From the NCBI GenBank assembly GCA_035286585.1, contig DATEDC010000244.1, forward strand, positions 1 to 30,201: 30,201 nt of DNA, in the 5' to 3' direction. The notes beneath the pieces are model-generated. The model was not told where the DNA came from, did not search any database, and saw only the letters and a program-made list of their open reading frames with translations. Origin of the DNA: DSOS01 sp035286585 (lineage in GTDB: Bacteria; Chloroflexota; Anaerolineae; Anaerolineales; UBA4823). Position 1 is the stretch's first letter; each line of letters starts with the position of its first letter. A program made the position numbers and the translations under genes. Below are positions 6,781 to 16,602 of this stretch, piece after piece.

Positions 6781-8796
6781 ATGGCGAGAGGCAAGCGTTC
6801 ATACGAGGAAAGGACAGCAGACCCGGCTGCCCAGGAGATGCTCATCCGGGCGGATGAATTGGGCATTGGCACGGCATTCAGCCGGGCGGACGATATGGTG
6901 CCGTGCAATATCGGTGGAGCGGGAATGTGCTGCAAGCTGTGTGGAATGGGTCCCTGCCGCCTGACCAAAGATGGGCAAACCGGCGTGTGCGGGGCAACGA
7001 TCGATACCATTCAAGCCCGCAACCTGATCCGGGCGATTGCAGCAGGCTCTGCAGCGCATTCAGACCACGGGCGGGACATGGCATTTATCTTGAAGGCTGT
7101 GGCGAATGGCGAAACCGAAGGATATATGATCCGGGATGTCGCCAAGCTGCGAGTTATTGCCTCGAAATATGGCATACCGATCGATAAGCGTTCTCCTGAT
7201 GAAATCGCCAATGACCTGGCTGACTTATATATCTCCCAATTTGGGCAGCAAAGAGGCGAGATCGCGCCCATTAGACGTGCTCCGGCGAAGCGGCAAAAGC
7301 TCTGGCGAGAGCATGGTGTTATCCCTCGAGGGATCGATCGCGAGGTGGTGGAAGCCCTGCACCGGACGCACATCGGCGACGACCAGGATCCAGAACATAT
7401 TCTTCACCACGCTATTCGCACGGGATTGGCAGACGGCTGGGGAGGCAGCATGATCGCCACGGACGTCTCAGATATCCTGTTTGGCACCCCAGCTCCCTTG
7501 TTAGGACAGGCGAACCTGGGAGTGCTCCGAGAAGATATGGTCAATGTCGTCGTCCACGGACACGAACCGACTTTGAGCGAGATGATTGTGGCTGCTTCGC
7601 AGGACCCTGAAATTATCGAGTACGCCAAACAGGCTGGCTCCCAAGGCGTAAATCTCTCCGGGATCTGTTGCACTGCCAATGAAATCCTCATGCGCCAGGG
7701 CATCCCGGCGGCGGGCAACTTCCTGCACCAGGAGTTAGCCATATTGACCGGTTCGGTGGAAGCGATGGTCGTGGATGTGCAGTGCATCATGCAAGCGCTG
7801 GTCGGCCTGGCCAGTAATTTCCATACCAAGATCATTACCACTTCACCCAAAGTCAAGATCAAAGGTTCGACTCACATCGAGTTCGACGAACATCGCGCCC
7901 TGACCGTCGCCAAGAACATTCTGAAGACGGCCATCGACAATTTCAAGAATAGAGGCGCCACGCATATCCCGCAGATTCGGGAAAATTTAGTCCCTGGTTT
8001 CTCACACGAATATATCAATTACATGCTGGGCGGCTCTTATCGAGCTTCCTTCCGGCCCTTGAATGACGCCATCATGTCTGGTCGTGTCCGCGGCGTGGCG
8101 GCGATTGTGGGCTGCAACAACCCGCGCAGCAAACAAGATTACATGCATACTTATGTTACCCAGGAGCTGCTCAAGCAAGATGTGCTCATAGTCGAGACCG
8201 GCTGCGGAGCGATAGCAGCGGCAAAGCTGGGACTGCTGCTCGGCGAAGCGGGTTTGGATAAGGTTGGCCCAGGCTTGAGGGAAGTATGCGAGGCGGTAGG
8301 CATTCCGCCCGTACTCCACATGGGGTCGTGCGTCGATAACACCCGCATCTTGACCGTCCTGACACAGATGGTTGCAGACGGCGGATTGGGTGATGATATC
8401 GACCAGATTCCCGCGGTTGGCCTGGCGCCCGAATGGATGAGCGAAAAAGCCCTGGCAATTGCTACTTACTGCGTGGCTTCTGGAGCTTATGTTATCTTTG
8501 GCGGCTCTTCCCCGGTGAGTGGTATGCCTGACCGCGTTTCTGACAGCGATCAGGTGCTGCGCTATATCAGTGAAGGCTGGGAGGAGCTCTACGGCGGAAA
8601 GTTGGAGTTTATCGCCGATGCCGATGAGATGGTCCGCAAGACACTGGAGCATATCGATAAGAAGCGCAAAGCGTTGGGTCTTCCCGAGTATGATCCGGAA
8701 CGTTTTGGTCGCAGCGGAGACGCTCGCATGCTCGAATTAGAGCAGTTGCCTGTGCCAGCGCGTCGCGAAGCGCTCTATGGTGTAGCAGCGGATTAG
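6781..8796 (+). CDS. cooS: Ni-dependent carbon monoxide dehydrogenase catalytic subunit (CooS/AcsA)
   Basis: This enzyme interconverts CO2 and CO with low-potential electrons, and in acetyl-CoA synthesis passes CO to AcsB through an internal tunnel. It has 671 residues, usual for the family. Cysteines for the D and B iron-sulfur clusters are present: C42, C50, C51, C54, C59 and C70 (region CNIGGAGMCCKLCGMGPC). The Ni-Fe-S C-cluster ligands are complete: H261 (GHEP), C297 (GICCT), C335 (VVDVQC), C445 (GCNNP), C475 (ETGCG) and C517 (MGSC). The spacing matches the characterised Carboxydothermus enzyme closely. GGAGGAGG precedes the ATG. The adjacent acsB and corrinoid protein genes indicate the acetyl-CoA-forming (AcsA) role rather than an energy-converting or scavenging CODH. 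Confidence 0.97.
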   Translation: MARGKRSYEERTADPAAQEMLIRADELGIGTAFSRADDMVPCNIGGAGMCCKLCGMGPCRLTKDGQTGVCGATIDTIQARNLIRAIAAGSAAHSDHGRDMAFILKAVANGETEGYMIRDVAKLRVIASKYGIPIDKRSPDEIANDLADLYISQFGQQRGEIAPIRRAPAKRQKLWREHGVIPRGIDREVVEALHRTHIGDDQDPEHILHHAIRTGLADGWGGSMIATDVSDILFGTPAPLLGQANLGVLREDMVNVVVHGHEPTLSEMIVAASQDPEIIEYAKQAGSQGVNLSGICCTANEILMRQGIPAAGNFLHQELAILTGSVEAMVVDVQCIMQALVGLASNFHTKIITTSPKVKIKGSTHIEFDEHRALTVAKNILKTAIDNFKNRGATHIPQIRENLVPGFSHEYINYMLGGSYRASFRPLNDAIMSGRVRGVAAIVGCNNPRSKQDYMHTYVTQELLKQDVLIVETGCGAIAAAKLGLLLGEAGLDKVGPGLREVCEAVGIPPVLHMGSCVDNTRILTVLTQMVADGGLGDDIDQIPAVGLAPEWMSEKALAIATYCVASGAYVIFGGSSPVSGMPDRVSDSDQVLRYISEGWEELYGGKLEFIADADEMVRKTLEHIDKKRKALGLPEYDPERFGRSGDARMLELEQLPVPARREALYGVAAD

Positions 8797-8826
8797 CCGG
8801 CGTGGAATACTTCTAACGGAGGAACT

Positions 8827-11112
8827 ATGTCTCGATACATCGCTACACGTGCAATTCGGGGCGCGAACGCGCTGGTAACCGAAGCTGAATTAATGTTGGA
8901 AAATGCTATCCGAGAGAAAGGTGCGGAAAAGCTGGTCTCTTTCCCCAATACGGCATATTACCTGCCATTGATCTACGGGATGACCGGGGTAGCCGTTGAA
9001 CAACTGGGGCAACTGAAGCCTGTCCTCGAGCATGCCCGCCAGCTCCTTCACCCGCTGCCATCCAGCAGGCACTGGACCCCCTATCTGGGTGAGACTCTGG
9101 ATTCGGGGATGGCTACTCTCCTGGCGGCAGAAGTCATAGAGTGTGTTCGCTTTGTTTATCGTCTGCAGCCGGAGCCTATGCCTGGATTCCAACTAGCCGG
9201 CGGCACCGCTTTCACCAGCCCAGACAATGGGAAGGCGGCGAGCACAGATGGGCACTTGAACGGCCCGATCGATGACATCCAGCTGCGCTCATGGGGCATC
9301 CAACTGGTGGACGGGCGTATGCCGGGTTTCGCCGCCATCGTAGGCGCAGCCAAGTCAAATGAAGTTGCGGTAAAGATCGTACGTGAGCTGCAGCGAAGAA
9401 ACATTCTTTGTTTCCTTTCCGGAAATGTAAACGGGCGCAGCATCATTCACCAGTTAGACGAAGAAGGCGTTGAATTGGGCTATGATACTTATACGGTGCC
9501 GTTTGGCACAGATACGATCAGCGCCATTTACGCGCTGGGGTTTGCCACCCGCTCAGCGCTTACGTTCGGGGGTCTAAAAGCCGGTCAGGCGCGGGATATT
9601 CTTTTATATAACCGTGAACGGGTCTTCGCCTTTGTATTGGCTCTGGGAGAAGTGGATGACCTGAAGTACGCAGCAGCAGCAGGGGCGATCAATTTTGGTT
9701 TCCCGGTGATTGCCGATACGGTAATCCCGGAAATCCTGCCAACGGGCGTTACACGCTACGAACATGTGGTCAGCATGCCCTTCAATGAAATTGAAGGCAA
9801 GGATGACCTGGAACGCGCGGAGCAATTGGTGCAGAAATGCATCGAGGTGCGCGGGGTCAAGGTCAAAGTCGCCGATGTGCCGGTGCCCGTCCCCTATGGC
9901 TCGGCGTTCGAAGGCGAGGTGGTCCGCAAAGCCGATATGCGCGTGGAATTTGGCGGCAAGCGGTCCAGGTGCTTTGAGTATCTCTATATGGCGCCGCTCG
10001 ACGAGGTGACCGATGGCAAGGTCGAGATGGTCGGTCCGGGGTTCGAGGCGATAGAACCTCAAGGCAGCATGGACGTAGGCATTGTCGTCAAGGTAGCTGG
10101 CAGGCAAATGCAGGAGGATTTTGAGCCGGTGCTGGAGCGGCAAATTCACTACTTTGTCAACGGAGCATCGGGGATTCAGCATATCGGTCAGAGAGACATT
10201 GCCTGGATCCGCGTCTCGAACGCGGCAGCGGACAAAGGTTTCAACCTGGAGCACTTTGGTAAAATTTTGCACGCTCGCTTCCAATCTGATTTCGGGGCGA
10301 TCGTGGATAAAGTGCAGGTGACCATCTACACAGAGCCAACGAAGTTGCAGGAATGGCTCACCAAGGCGCGCAGCTCTTACGATTTCCGCAATAAACGCCT
10401 GGCTGACCTGACGGATGATCGAGTCGATGAGTTTTACTCCTGTACGCTGTGCCAGTCGTTCGCCCCCAACCATGTTTGCGTGGTCAGCCCCGAACGCTTG
10501 GGGCTGTGCGGCGCATATAACTGGCTGGACTGTAAGGCTTCGTTCAGTATCAATCCCACCGGTCCCAATCAGCCGATTAAACTGGGTAAACCCATCAATA
10601 TGGTGAAGGGTTATTGGGAGGGCACTAACGACTATGCCAAGGTTGGCTCTCATGGGGTGGTGCAGGAAGTAGCCATGTATTCGATTATGGAAAATCCGAT
10701 GACGGCATGTGGTTGCTTCGAATGCATCGTCATGCTGATCCCAGAAGCGAACGGTGTGATGGTCGTCAGCCGAGAAGATACCAGCATGACTCCGGCAGGG
10801 ATGACCTTCAGCACCCTGGCGGGCATCGCTGGGGGTGGCTTGCAGACTCCGGGAGTGATGGGCGTGGGCAAATTTTACCTGGTCAGCCCCAAATTTATCT
10901 CGTCAGACGGCGGTTTTAAGCGCGTGGTGTGGATGAGTAGCGTGCTCAAGGAAACCATGGCGGACGAACTCCGAGCTGTTGCAGAGCGCGAAGGGGATCC
11001 CGAGCTGATCGACCGAATTGCGGACGATCGCAACGCAACCACAGTTGATGAGTTGCTCGTCTGGATGGAGGAGCACAGCCACCCCGCCCTGGTGATGGAC
11101 CCGATATTTTAA
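8827..11112 (+). CDS. acsB: Acetyl-CoA synthase, CODH/ACS alpha subunit
   Basis: This enzyme joins CO from CooS, a methyl group from the corrinoid protein and CoA to give acetyl-CoA at the Ni-Ni-[4Fe-4S] A-cluster. The 761-residue protein includes the N-terminal CODH-binding domain found in bacterial enzymes and missing from archaeal ones. A-cluster ligands are all visible: C539, C542, C551 and C561 (region CTLCQSFAPNHVC to LGLCGA) for the cubane, and C628-G-C630 (TACGCFEC) for the distal Ni. The spacings equal those of the Moorella enzyme (CxxC, +9, +10, then CGC). The start at 8827 has a GGAGG ribosome binding site, and the gene is 30 nt from cooS. A 100-nt gap (11113-11212) before acsD holds no clear signal. 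Confidence 0.97.
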   Translation: MSRYIATRAIRGANALVTEAELMLENAIREKGAEKLVSFPNTAYYLPLIYGMTGVAVEQLGQLKPVLEHARQLLHPLPSSRHWTPYLGETLDSGMATLLAAEVIECVRFVYRLQPEPMPGFQLAGGTAFTSPDNGKAASTDGHLNGPIDDIQLRSWGIQLVDGRMPGFAAIVGAAKSNEVAVKIVRELQRRNILCFLSGNVNGRSIIHQLDEEGVELGYDTYTVPFGTDTISAIYALGFATRSALTFGGLKAGQARDILLYNRERVFAFVLALGEVDDLKYAAAAGAINFGFPVIADTVIPEILPTGVTRYEHVVSMPFNEIEGKDDLERAEQLVQKCIEVRGVKVKVADVPVPVPYGSAFEGEVVRKADMRVEFGGKRSRCFEYLYMAPLDEVTDGKVEMVGPGFEAIEPQGSMDVGIVVKVAGRQMQEDFEPVLERQIHYFVNGASGIQHIGQRDIAWIRVSNAAADKGFNLEHFGKILHARFQSDFGAIVDKVQVTIYTEPTKLQEWLTKARSSYDFRNKRLADLTDDRVDEFYSCTLCQSFAPNHVCVVSPERLGLCGAYNWLDCKASFSINPTGPNQPIKLGKPINMVKGYWEGTNDYAKVGSHGVVQEVAMYSIMENPMTACGCFECIVMLIPEANGVMVVSREDTSMTPAGMTFSTLAGIAGGGLQTPGVMGVGKFYLVSPKFISSDGGFKRVVWMSSVLKETMADELRAVAEREGDPELIDRIADDRNATTVDELLVWMEEHSHPALVMDPIF

Positions 11113-11212
11113 CTTCCTACGGGGTGCAGACCTGCTCTCCAACGTAATTCATGACCCACCATGTGGCTGGGATCGAGTATCCTGCCGCGTTGTTATTATC
11201 AGGAGTTGAGTT

Positions 11213-12187
11213 ATGCCGATTGAATTATTTACCGATAAATGGCCTGGGAACGTGCGCACGGTTACCATTGGGGCGACAGCCGCACAGGGAGGGACGCGGA
11301 CGAGCACGGTAACGGTGGGTGGACAAAAAACTCTGCCATTTATGCACTTCGAGCAAGAAACGCCATACAAACCAGTGGTCGCCCTGGAAATCAAAGACCA
11401 TCGCCCGGATGATTGGTCGCCTTTGCTGCTACAAGAGTGGGGGGAGGTCATGGATGATCCAGCCAGGTGGGCGAAGGCTGCGGAAGAGGCCGGAGCGGAT
11501 CTCATCGAGCTGATGTTGAACCCGACTGATCTGGAAGGGAAAGCTACCACCCCAGATGCTTCAGTAAAAGCGGTCAAGGCGGTACTGGGCGCGGTCGGCT
11601 TGCCATTGATGGTATTTGGACCCGGGCAGGCGGAACTTGATAACGCCTTGCTGGTGCCTATCGCCGAGGCGACCAAAGGCGAGCGCCTGGTTTTGGGTAT
11701 CTGCGAGGACAAGAACTACCGCACGATCGTCGCCACAGCCATGGCGAATGAGCACCTGGTAAGCGCCAGGACGCCCATGGATGTCAACCTGGCAAAACAG
11801 CTCAATATCTTGATCACAGATATGGGCCTGCCCTTGGAAAGGATTTTGATGGATCCAACAACGGGCGCGCTGGGATACGGAATTGAGTATGGTTATTCGG
11901 TGATGGAGCGCCTGCGTCTGGCAGCCCTGCAGGGCGATGCGATGACACAACTGCCGATGATCGTGACGCCCGGTTTCGAAGCCTGGAAGACCAAAGAGGC
12001 CAAAGTGGGCGAGGGCGTTCCCCCAGCATGGGGAGATTGGCTCTCCCGGGGGATAAATTGGGAGGTCCTGACCGCAGCATCGCTATTGGAATCGGGCGCG
12101 GATATCCTGGTATTACGCCATCCAGAAAGTGTCAGACAGGTCAAGGCTGCGATAGATGAACTCATGCGTGTGCCGGAAAAATTTTAA
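11213..12187 (+). CDS. acsD: Corrinoid iron-sulfur protein small subunit
   Basis: This is the smaller subunit (324 residues) of the corrinoid iron-sulfur protein that carries the methyl group from methyl-tetrahydrofolate to AcsB. The sequence has the family start (a short beta segment with LFTDKWPGNVRTVTIGA) and a TIM-barrel pattern. Characteristic stretches include ALEIKDHRPDDW, AGADLIELMLNPTD, ILITDMGLPLERILMDPTTG and ALGYGIEYGYSVMERLRLAAL. The CdhD/AcsD family is recognisable over the whole length. AGGAG precedes the ATG. It lies between acsB and acsC, as expected for subunits that work together; the large subunit is encoded 47 nt downstream. There is nothing to suggest truncation. Confidence 0.94.
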   Translation: MPIELFTDKWPGNVRTVTIGATAAQGGTRTSTVTVGGQKTLPFMHFEQETPYKPVVALEIKDHRPDDWSPLLLQEWGEVMDDPARWAKAAEEAGADLIELMLNPTDLEGKATTPDASVKAVKAVLGAVGLPLMVFGPGQAELDNALLVPIAEATKGERLVLGICEDKNYRTIVATAMANEHLVSARTPMDVNLAKQLNILITDMGLPLERILMDPTTGALGYGIEYGYSVMERLRLAALQGDAMTQLPMIVTPGFEAWKTKEAKVGEGVPPAWGDWLSRGINWEVLTAASLLESGADILVLRHPESVRQVKAAIDELMRVPEKF

Positions 12188-12234
12188 TATTTTCTACTGT
12201 TGTAACCGTAAGGAATATCGATGGAGACATAAAC

Positions 12235-13557
12235 ATGGCGCTATCCGGAATCCAAATTTACAAATTGCTCCCGCAAACAAACTGTAAAGAGTGCGGCTTC
12301 CCCACTTGCCTGGCGTTTGCGATGAAGCTGGCAGCCAAGCAGGTGGAGCTGGCGGACTGCCCGTATGTCAGCGAAGAATCCAAGGCGCAGCTCGCCGAAT
12401 CCGCTGCACCGCCAATCCGGCTGATCGCATTGAAAGCTGATGGTTACGAAATCAGAGCTGGGAATGAGGTGGTGCTCTTCCGGCACGAAAAGACTTTTTA
12501 CAATAAGCCGGGCGTATTTGTCAAAGTCACGGACGATCTCTCCGAGGAGGAGATAAAAGCGCAGGTTGGAACGACCGAATCTTACATCGTCAATTATGTG
12601 GGCATTGACCTGACCCTGGACGGCTTTGCGGTGGAGTCCATAAGCCGGGAGGCAGAGAAGTTTGCTGCTGCGGTGAGCGCCGTCCGCGCGATGAGCAAGC
12701 GCCCATTGATCCTGATCGGCACTGACCCCTCGGTCATTGAAGCGGGGATTCGCCTGCTAGATGGGGAAACTCCGCTGATCTATGGGGTAAATAGGGATAA
12801 CTGGGAAGGGATGGCGGAGGTCGCCCGGCAATATAAAGCAGCATTGGGTGTCGCCGCCGCCACTCTAGAGGAGGCAGCCGACCTTACCGAAAAAATCAAA
12901 GGAAAAGGGGTCGAAGATCTGGCGCTCGGACTTGCCTCGAGTAGCCTGAGCACGAATTTGACCCAACAGGCTCAAATTCGCAGGTTAGCCCTGAAGAAAA
13001 ACTTCAAACCACTTGGTTATCCAACGATCGCTTTCCCGACCAATGCAGCCGCAGCGGCTCAAGCCATCACGAAATACGCCGGCTTTGTGGTGCTGGATAA
13101 ATTTGCTGCGGAATTCATATACCCATTGTTAGTTTTGCGGCAAAATATTTACACTGATCCGCAAAAACCCATCCAGGTGCAGCCTGGTGTATACGAAATT
13201 AATAACCCGAAGCCCGAGGACCCGGTGCTGGCGACGACGAATTTCAGCATCACGTACTTCAGCGTTGCTAACGAGGTTGAGGGCTCGGGTATGCCAGCCT
13301 GGCTGCTGGTGACGGATGCTGAGGGGATGAGCGTGCTCACCGCCTGGGCAGCGGGCAAGTTCGACGCGGAACGAATCGCCAAAGCGGTGAAGACTTTCAA
13401 CCTCGCCGATAAAGTGAGCCGCAAGAGGATTGTGATACCGGGCGCGGTAGCAGTCCTCTCAGGCGAGCTGGAGGCTGAGTTGCCGGACTGGGAAGTACGG
13501 GTTGGTCCAAGGGAAGCTGTTGACCTCCCGAAATTCATGAAGCTGGTTCTCGCTTAA
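12235..13557 (+). CDS. acsC: Corrinoid iron-sulfur protein large subunit
   Basis: This is the large subunit (440 residues) of the corrinoid iron-sulfur protein. An N-terminal [4Fe-4S] domain has C17, C20, C25 and C42 (QTNCKECGFPTC to ADC), the standard motif. That cluster passes electrons to the corrinoid for reductive re-activation. A TIM-barrel domain and a C-terminal cobalamin-binding domain follow (segments GMPAWLLVTDAEGMSVLTAW and RIVIPGAVAVLSGELE). The start at 12235 has a GGAG ribosome binding site 8-10 nt upstream. The neighbouring acsD, acsV and acsE genes encode its partner subunit, its re-activator and its methyl donor enzyme, which makes the assignment secure. Confidence 0.95.
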   Translation: MALSGIQIYKLLPQTNCKECGFPTCLAFAMKLAAKQVELADCPYVSEESKAQLAESAAPPIRLIALKADGYEIRAGNEVVLFRHEKTFYNKPGVFVKVTDDLSEEEIKAQVGTTESYIVNYVGIDLTLDGFAVESISREAEKFAAAVSAVRAMSKRPLILIGTDPSVIEAGIRLLDGETPLIYGVNRDNWEGMAEVARQYKAALGVAAATLEEAADLTEKIKGKGVEDLALGLASSSLSTNLTQQAQIRRLALKKNFKPLGYPTIAFPTNAAAAAQAITKYAGFVVLDKFAAEFIYPLLVLRQNIYTDPQKPIQVQPGVYEINNPKPEDPVLATTNFSITYFSVANEVEGSGMPAWLLVTDAEGMSVLTAWAAGKFDAERIAKAVKTFNLADKVSRKRIVIPGAVAVLSGELEAELPDWEVRVGPREAVDLPKFMKLVLA

Positions 13558-13605
13558 TTTACCTTCGTTTCGTCCCAGACGAGCGGTATCTCGCTTGGAT
13601 TGAGG

Positions 13606-15564
13606 ATGGCAAAACACACCGTCGTTTTCGACCTGGCTGACCAGGCAGTAAAAGTAGACACCGGAACCCTGTTGTCTGAAGCCGCCGAGCTGGCGGGTGT
13701 TGAAATTGTACAACCTTGCGGAGGGCAGGGCCGCTGCGGTCGGTGCGCGGTCCAGGTAGTATCCGGAACCGCGCGCCGCCGCAGCTCTCTCCGCCTCAGC
13801 CCTGAGGATATTGCCAGCGGGTATGCTCTGGCCTGCCAGACAGTCGTCGAGGGCGATGCTGAGATCCTGGTTCCGCCGCAGGAGAAAATCGAACGTCGCC
13901 TGACTACCGATCGCACGGTGGCAGAAATCAGCGTCCCGGAGACGTATGATTTCCAGCGTGACCAATCTATCCGCAGGATGAGCCTGGCACTCAATCCGCC
14001 CACCATGGACGACCAAACCGATGATTGGAGCCGTTTGCAAACTGCCTTACGCCAGCAAGCAGACATTGGCGATCTGCAGGTATCTTTGAAGACCTTGCGG
14101 AAGCTTTCGAGCGCCTTGCGAGAAGGCGATTGGACGGTGAGCGTCATGCTGGACTCGCAATCCTGGGATTGCCCAAATTGCCCGGCGCGGGTGATCGATG
14201 TCCTGAAAGGACGGATACCTGCGGATGCCCCTATTTGGGGAATAGCGGTAGATATCGGCACCACAACAGTGACGGTATGGTTGGTCGACCTGGTTACCGG
14301 TGAAGTCCGCGCCCAGGCCTCTGAATATAACGGGCAAATCTCGCGTGGTGAAGATGTGATATCCCGCATCATCTATTCAGGGAAAAACGGGGGCAGCGAG
14401 CACCTGCGCAGTCTGGCGCTGCAAACTATCAATGAGTTGATCGAGCGGGTATGCAAGCGAGTTCAAGCTTCTCCCGAAGATATCTTCAAAGCCACCATCG
14501 CTGGCAACAGCACCATGATGCACCTTTTTTTGGGTATCCCTTCCACCAGCATACGCCTTGCGCCGTTCGTCACAGTTGTAAATCACATCCCTACATTGAT
14601 CGCCGAGGAAGTGGGATTAGCCATACATCCAGGCGCAACCATCGATTGTTTACCTGGCGTGGCGAGCTATGTTGGAGCGGACATCAGCGCCGGGGTGCTT
14701 TCTTCTGGGATGGATGATACAGAGAAACTGACTTTATTCCTGGATGTTGGCACGAATGGGGAGACGGTTTTGGGTTCGCGCGAATGGCTGGTCACCTGCG
14801 CCTGCTCTGCGGGGCCGGCTTTTGAAGGAGCTGGCGTAACTCATGGCATGCGCGCAACCAGGGGGGCGATCGAAGAGGTGTGGATCAACAGCAGGACCCT
14901 CGAACCTACCTATCGGGTCATCGGCGGTGGAAAGCCGCGCGGGCTGTGCGGCTCCGGTTTGATCTCTTTGCTGGCAGAGATGTTCATGACCGGTGTAGTC
15001 GATAAAGGCGGGCATATCGATACCCATACCAGCTCGCCGCGCATTCGCGAGGGGGATCACGGCAAGGAGTACGTGATTGCCTGGGCTGACGAAACAGCTA
15101 TCGGCCAGGACCTGTTCATAAATTATGTGGACATAGATAATTTGCTGCGCGCCAAGGCTGCCATCTACGCTGGGTTCTCCGTATTGGCGGAAAGCGTTGG
15201 AATTCCGCTCGAATCTGTCGAGCAAGTCTTGATCGGGGGTTCATTTGGCAAATATATCAATGTCGAGAAGGCTATCCAGATCGGTTTACTGCCGGATATG
15301 CCGTGGGAAAAATTCTCATTTTTGGGTAATACTTCTGTGCGCGGCGCGTATTATGCGCTTCTGAGCATTCATTGGCGGGAAAAAATAAAGGAAATCGCCT
15401 CGCGTATGACGTATATCGAGCTATCCGCAGATAACACATTCTATGAAGCTTTCATGTCTGCGCTTTTCTTACCTCATACGGATCTCTCCAAGTTTCCGAG
15501 TATCGAGGCGTTGGTTGGAAAAAATAACTATCCGATCGAGACGAGTGTAGAAAGGGATGGGTAA
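13606..15564 (+). CDS. acsV: Corrinoid activation/regeneration protein (RACo/AcsV-like ASKHA ATPase)
   Basis: This protein is expected to reduce inactive Co(II) corrinoid protein to the active Co(I) form using ATP hydrolysis. The N-terminus is a [2Fe-2S] plant-type ferredoxin domain with C38, C44, C47 and C77 (QPCGGQGRCGRC, ALACQT). After a linker (about residues 105-205) comes an ASKHA actin-like ATPase fold with phosphate-binding motifs AVDIGTTTVTVWLVD and LFLDVGTNGE and the late motif LIGGSFGKYIN. The frame is open from a TTG at 13600. ATG at 13606 is preferred because GGATTGAGG then has slightly better spacing and the family start MAKHTVVF is kept. This gives 652 residues. Its place between acsC and acsE matches known acetyl-CoA operons. 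Confidence 0.92.
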   Translation: MAKHTVVFDLADQAVKVDTGTLLSEAAELAGVEIVQPCGGQGRCGRCAVQVVSGTARRRSSLRLSPEDIASGYALACQTVVEGDAEILVPPQEKIERRLTTDRTVAEISVPETYDFQRDQSIRRMSLALNPPTMDDQTDDWSRLQTALRQQADIGDLQVSLKTLRKLSSALREGDWTVSVMLDSQSWDCPNCPARVIDVLKGRIPADAPIWGIAVDIGTTTVTVWLVDLVTGEVRAQASEYNGQISRGEDVISRIIYSGKNGGSEHLRSLALQTINELIERVCKRVQASPEDIFKATIAGNSTMMHLFLGIPSTSIRLAPFVTVVNHIPTLIAEEVGLAIHPGATIDCLPGVASYVGADISAGVLSSGMDDTEKLTLFLDVGTNGETVLGSREWLVTCACSAGPAFEGAGVTHGMRATRGAIEEVWINSRTLEPTYRVIGGGKPRGLCGSGLISLLAEMFMTGVVDKGGHIDTHTSSPRIREGDHGKEYVIAWADETAIGQDLFINYVDIDNLLRAKAAIYAGFSVLAESVGIPLESVEQVLIGGSFGKYINVEKAIQIGLLPDMPWEKFSFLGNTSVRGAYYALLSIHWREKIKEIASRMTYIELSADNTFYEAFMSALFLPHTDLSKFPSIEALVGKNNYPIETSVERDG

Positions 15565-15568
15565 CCCC

Positions 15569-16492
15569 ATGTATATCATCGGCGAAAACATTCACATCAT
15601 CAGTGAGAAAGTAAAAGAGGCATTAAAGGAGCGCGACAGGAAATTTTTTCAGGAGCTTGCTGTCAAACAGGTGGAGGCGGGGGCTCAGGCGCTGGATCTA
15701 AACCTTGGTCCGCGAAAATCCGATTGGGAAGAGGTTTTCCCCTGGATGGTTGAGACGGTCGAGCAGGTAGTCGATGTGCCGCTAAGTTTCGACAGCACAA
15801 ATCTATTGGGGATTGAAGCCGGGTTGAAGAAGGTTTCTAAGGCGCAACCGATTATCAACTCAACCTCTGCTGAACCAGAGCGGCTGGAAAAGGTGCCGCT
15901 CGTCGCTAAGAAGTACAACACCAGGCTGATCGCCTTGACCATGGGCAAGAGCGGCATCCCGGTCGCTGCGGATGAGCGCGTGAATATTGCCCTGGAAGCC
16001 CTGATTCCGCGGATGCTCGAAATCGATTATCCTGTGAAGGACCTGATCATCGATCCACTCGTCCTGACGGTCTCGGGCTGTCAGGAGTACTGCCCGCACC
16101 TGATTGAGGCGGTGCGCACCCTGGAATACGCCTGGGATCCACCTCCAGCGATCTCCGTAGGGCTGTCGAATGTATCCAATGCAGTCCCCAAGGAAAATCG
16201 CCCGCTGATCAACCGGGTTTATGGCGTCATGTTGATGGGCGTCGGCTTGAAGATGATGATCGCCGATCCATTTGATGAGCAGCTCAAAGAGGCCATCCGG
16301 ATCATCGAGCAGCGCGACGATTCAACACCCTTGGGGAAGCTGTACTTAAAAATAGCCGATCGCATTGCCGAGGCTGACGAGCCATGCGTAGATGACGTCG
16401 ATCTGAACGACCCGGACCAGGTGAGGGTTTGGAAAACTGTTCAGGTTCTGTTTAACAAGGTGATCTACGCGGATGGATATCTGACTCAGTAA
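15569..16492 (+). CDS. acsE: Methyl-tetrahydrofolate:corrinoid iron-sulfur protein methyltransferase
   Basis: This enzyme moves the methyl group of 5-methyl-tetrahydrofolate to Co(I) of the AcsCD protein, linking the methyl and carbonyl branches. It has the pterin-binding TIM-barrel pattern: start MYIIGENIH, AGAQALDLNLGP with the pterin-binding Asp/Asn region, PLSFDSTN, PIINSTSAEPER, IDPLVLTVS and SVGLSNVSNAVP. The frame also allows ATG at 15557, overlapping the acsV stop. ATG at 15569 is preferred because it gives the family N-terminus and a workable distance from GGGATGGG; the protein is then 307 residues. It is the last gene before a strong terminator. Confidence 0.94.
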   Translation: MYIIGENIHIISEKVKEALKERDRKFFQELAVKQVEAGAQALDLNLGPRKSDWEEVFPWMVETVEQVVDVPLSFDSTNLLGIEAGLKKVSKAQPIINSTSAEPERLEKVPLVAKKYNTRLIALTMGKSGIPVAADERVNIALEALIPRMLEIDYPVKDLIIDPLVLTVSGCQEYCPHLIEAVRTLEYAWDPPPAISVGLSNVSNAVPKENRPLINRVYGVMLMGVGLKMMIADPFDEQLKEAIRIIEQRDDSTPLGKLYLKIADRIAEADEPCVDDVDLNDPDQVRVWKTVQVLFNKVIYADGYLTQ

Positions 16493-16512
16493 GCGTTTTA
16501 TTTAGCCTGAAT

Positions 16513-16551
16513 TCGCTGCGGAGGTGGATCGCTTCCGCAGCGATATTTTTT
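16513..16551 (+). terminator. Intrinsic terminator of the CODH/ACS operon
   Basis: A 10-bp perfect stem (TCGCTGCGGA at 16513-16522, TCCGCAGCGA at 16534-16543) encloses an 11-nt loop and is followed by TATTTTTT to 16551. It begins 20 nt after the acsE stop codon. This is the clearest rho-independent terminator in the window. Confidence 0.9.
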
Positions 16552-16602
16552 ACCTGTATCAGAAAAATTCGCGCAATTGTGATGGTAGGAGTGTGTTTTT
16601 GC

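Noticed and set aside
9604..10653. 349-codon open frame on the - strand opposite acsB
   Set aside because: It is the reverse shadow of a gene with intact catalytic motifs. The translation shows no recognisable family and the frame follows the codon bias of acsB.
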